64,000 nt of DNA, taken from Saccharomyces uvarum (Eukaryota; Ascomycota; Saccharomycetes; Saccharomycetales; Saccharomycetaceae). The notes beneath the pieces were generated by a model. That model was not told where the DNA came from. It searched no databases and saw only the letters and a list, made by a program, of their open reading frames with translations. The stretch spans positions 62,001 to 126,000 of the forward strand of contig OX365939.1 in NCBI GenBank assembly GCA_947243795.1, written 5' to 3'. The stretch's first letter is position 1, and every line of letters starts with the position of its first letter. This document shows positions 61,785 to 64,000 of this stretch, one piece after another. A program made the translations under genes and the position numbers.

Positions 61785-62111
61785 ATGAGCGCCAATGAAG
61801 AAGTCTTTAGTCAGATAAACGCAACTGTGAATGTGGTCGATAATAAAAAGCGCCTACTATTCGTTCAGGATAGTTGCGCACTAGTTCTCGGGCTTGTTGC
61901 AGGGTTTTTGCAGATTGAATCTGTCAATGGGTTCCTTTGGTTCCTAGCCCTGTACAACTTGACTAATATAGTTTACATCGTTTGGATCTGTCAATTGCAA
62001 CCGGGGAAATTCTACCAAAGTCCACTGCAAGATATTTTTTTCGGATCGTTTTTTAGAGAGTTAACTGGGTTCGTCATGGCATGGACATTTGGATATGCCT
62101 TAATCGGATAA
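61785..62111 (+). CDS. EMC6: Emc6, subunit of the ER membrane protein complex
   Basis: The protein has 108 residues, the S. cerevisiae length. A short polar N-terminus is followed by three hydrophobic segments: ~29-46, ~50-67 (NGFLWFLALYNLTNIVYIVW) and ~85-107 (FFRELTGFVMAWTFGYALIG). Emc6 with Emc3 forms the membrane-insertion core of the EMC, which inserts tail-anchored and multipass proteins in the ER; Emc3/Emc6 are related to the YidC/Oxa1 and Get2-type families. It is convergent with PUF3. Confidence 0.96.
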   Translation: MSANEEVFSQINATVNVVDNKKRLLFVQDSCALVLGLVAGFLQIESVNGFLWFLALYNLTNIVYIVWICQLQPGKFYQSPLQDIFFGSFFRELTGFVMAWTFGYALIG

Positions 62112-62510
62112 AAGAGAAGGGTGTTATTGTTATAAACAGTTTGAAATAAGGTTGATTTATTATGTATGTACAGTAAATATATTGTTATAAGTATTTTATT
62201 TTTATTTTTGTAGTTCTTTCTATGCGCTAAAAGGACTATCTATGGTGACAGAATTATCGTGTTAAAGACTTCGAATATACAAGTGAGTTTTTATCTTTAA
62301 TAGGCGGTGGAAATAAGAAAAGCGTGAGTAAGAGTGTGAGGATTTTTCAGAAAAAATAAGGTACAAAAATAGGTAAAGGAAGAAAGCGAATCATGAATAT
62401 AGGAGAACATAAACACTATGGACAAGATAGATATCAAACGAAAGTAAAGAAAAGAAGAAAAAGAAGATAAAACGAAAGTAAAGAGTAAGGAGCATGGTGG
62501 CAAATTGTGA
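62112..62510. other. Convergent EMC6/PUF3 3' region
   Basis: These 399 bp hold both transcript ends. On the plus strand there is T-rich DNA at 62195-62212; the 62330-62490 part is A/G-rich, which on the PUF3 strand reads as a pyrimidine-rich 3' UTR. An 85-codon minus-strand frame there is compositionally biased and not a gene. Confidence 0.45.
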
Positions 62511-64000
62511 TTACACTTCCGCGTTTTCGACCAATGCTGCGAGTTTTTCAACACTGGCTAAATGTCTATTTCCCAAAGAATTTGATTTGTTTAGCTTATC
62601 CAAATAGGCTCTAATGGCAACGACGATTAATTTTTTACCTTCACCTTCAGAAACGTTAACCAGTTTTTGAATAACGTAATTGGCAAATTGATCCTTGATC
62701 ATCAAAATCATGGGGGAATCGTCTTCCAGGTTCAATGCATGGTTTCTATCCCTTGGTAAGATCTTGGACATTATTAATTTCTTCTGATCTTTGGAGCCAT
62801 AAAGAATGGATTTTTCCACTACGTTGGAGGCGAATTTATGCTTAGAGTATTCAACAACATTGTCTGCCACGGTTTCGACGATTTCTTGTTTCACGTCGAC
62901 CATTTCTTTATTGGTGAACTGATCTTGTTGTAAAATGTATTGAATAACGTAGTTACCGTATTGGTCTTGAATCAAGTAAGGTATGAAATCCTTTAGTTCA
63001 TTCAAGATGTTGCACTGATCTTCACTCGAACCAAATTCCAACAATCTTTGAATCACTCTACACCCATAGGAATGGGTGGATAGATGGTAAATGTGGCCCG
63101 TTAAAGAATTTAGGACAAAGGGTAGTTTTTTTAAGGGGATTGTCTCAATGGCCTTTTGAATAACGTGATTACCGTTTTGGTCTTTGATCATTTGTAAAAC
63201 GGAATCAGAGAGTTCCAGAACTAATTGAATTCTTTGTTGAGAGTCGATGAATTCTAAGGCTTTTTGAATGACACGGCATGCGTACATCTGTAAAGACAGC
63301 TGTTTCATGTGACCCTTAAACTGTTCCACCAAAGCGTCTTTTTGGATCTTGGTACCGAATTCAAAGAATTTTTGTATAACGTAGTTACCAAATACATCAT
63401 TTGATAGTTCAATGGCGTCACCACGGATATCATTGAATATTACCTCCTTTTCAGAGGCCGGTGAAGTGGCCAATTCACGCTGAATAAAACGTGAACCATG
63501 TTGGTCTTTGCAGAATTCTAAAGAGTGGCCGAAGATGTCCTTTAATGACAAATTTGAGTTCGAGTTCTTATCGGAACTACTACTTCTTAGTTGCTCTAAT
63601 AAGGGAGAGCGGTGGTACGTTGGCTGTTGTGGCTGTTGTGGTGGGGTTTGAGAGTGGGAATGGGATTGAGACTTATGGTTATTGGCCACTGGCTCATTGG
63701 ACTTAAAAGACGAGTTCTTTTTGGACGAGTTTTTGGTGGTAGCAAAATTTTCTAGATAGGGGTTTGAGTGTTTGTTTGTGTTGCTGTTGTTGTTGGCGGT
63801 ATTTGCCGCATGGTTCTTGTTGTTTCTTTTCTTGAAATTCTTTTCGTCCTTGGTGGGCACGTTGGAAGACACAGGTGCGGGGGAGGGATAATATATATAA
63901 GGATTTTCCTGTTGTTCCTGTTGTCCCTGTTGTCCCTGCTGTTGCTGTTGCTGTTGCTGTTGAGGGGCCGATGGTGGTGGTGGCATAAACATCATTTGAT
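62511..64000 (-). CDS. PUF3: Puf3, Pumilio-family mRNA-binding protein (C-terminal part, runs off the window)
   Basis: About 496 residues are present up to the window edge; the S. cerevisiae protein has 879, so the N-terminus is missing and the first Met near the edge is not the start. A low-complexity linker with poly-Gln (63904-63960 in DNA), Asn- and Ser-rich tracts is followed by eight Pumilio repeats over the last ~340 residues, with repeat motifs such as SRFIQRE, NYVIQKFFE, CRVIQKALE, NHVIQKAIE and CRVIQRLLE that read the bases of the RNA one by one. Puf3 binds UGUAnAUA elements in mRNAs for mitochondrial proteins and controls their decay and translation near mitochondria. Confidence 0.97.
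   Translation of the reverse strand, partial: QMMFMPPPPSAPQQQQQQQQQGQQGQQEQQENPYIYYPSPAPVSSNVPTKDEKNFKKRNNKNHAANTANNNSNTNKHSNPYLENFATTKNSSKKNSSFKSNEPVANNHKSQSHSHSQTPPQQPQQPTYHRSPLLEQLRSSSSDKNSNSNLSLKDIFGHSLEFCKDQHGSRFIQRELATSPASEKEVIFNDIRGDAIELSNDVFGNYVIQKFFEFGTKIQKDALVEQFKGHMKQLSLQMYACRVIQKALEFIDSQQRIQLVLELSDSVLQMIKDQNGNHVIQKAIETIPLKKLPFVLNSLTGHIYHLSTHSYGCRVIQRLLEFGSSEDQCNILNELKDFIPYLIQDQYGNYVIQYILQQDQFTNKEMVDVKQEIVETVADNVVEYSKHKFASNVVEKSILYGSKDQKKLIMSKILPRDRNHALNLEDDSPMILMIKDQFANYVIQKLVNVSEGEGKKLIVVAIRAYLDKLNKSNSLGNRHLASVEKLAALVENAEV

Overview
The window is yeast nuclear DNA from the genus Saccharomyces. Gene order and protein sequences match the left arm of S. cerevisiae chromosome XII from VPS13 (YLL040C) to PUF3 (YLL013C), with every expected gene present in the expected order and orientation. 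It is probably not S. cerevisiae itself: several proteins (IRC19, HIF1, the linkers of SPA2 and KNS1) differ from the S. cerevisiae versions I remember by far more than strain variation. A sister species such as S. uvarum, S. eubayanus, S. kudriavzevii or S. arboricola fits, but I cannot choose between them without an alignment. No protein-coding intron is visible; one tRNA gene has an intron.

Layout. 1-5.1 kb: N-terminal third of VPS13 and the five-unit polyubiquitin gene UBI4, both on the minus strand. 5.7-16.6 kb: ENT4, PRP19, GRC3, RIX7, IRC19 and YLL032C. 17-31 kb: GPI13, FRA1, TPO1, ISA1 and HSP104. 31.1-34.7 kb: the only real accessory region. It holds two nested solo LTRs, an intron-containing tRNA-Pro(UGG) gene and about 2.5 kb without a convincing gene, and ends at the seripauperin gene PAU17. 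35.6-46.1 kb: SSA2, POM33, HIF1 and SPA2. 46.3-52 kb: KNS1, COX19 and DPS1. 52.6-64 kb: SDC25 as one full-length reading frame, BPT1, EMC6 and the C-terminal part of PUF3, cut by the window edge.

How the genes work together. Three proteostasis genes, UBI4, HSP104 and SSA2, lie within 33 kb and each has perfect heat-shock elements in its promoter. GRC3 and RIX7 are convergent and both act in 60S ribosome assembly; RIX7 has a textbook PAC/RRPE/Abf1 promoter. FRA1 and ISA1 both belong to iron-sulphur and iron signalling. HSP104 and SSA2 act together in disaggregation. SPA2 and SDC25 act in polarity and Ras signalling.

Most notable points: the nested LTR pair upstream of the tRNA; a second, 20-22-residue repeat array in SPA2 that makes the protein about 1,724 residues long; 245 bp of perfect identity between two parts of UBI4, a sign of gene conversion; an uninterrupted SDC25; and perfect Ume6/URS1 sites in two intergenic regions, one of them overlapping the COX19 stop codon. 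I found no CRISPR array, operon, prophage or other clearly new system.
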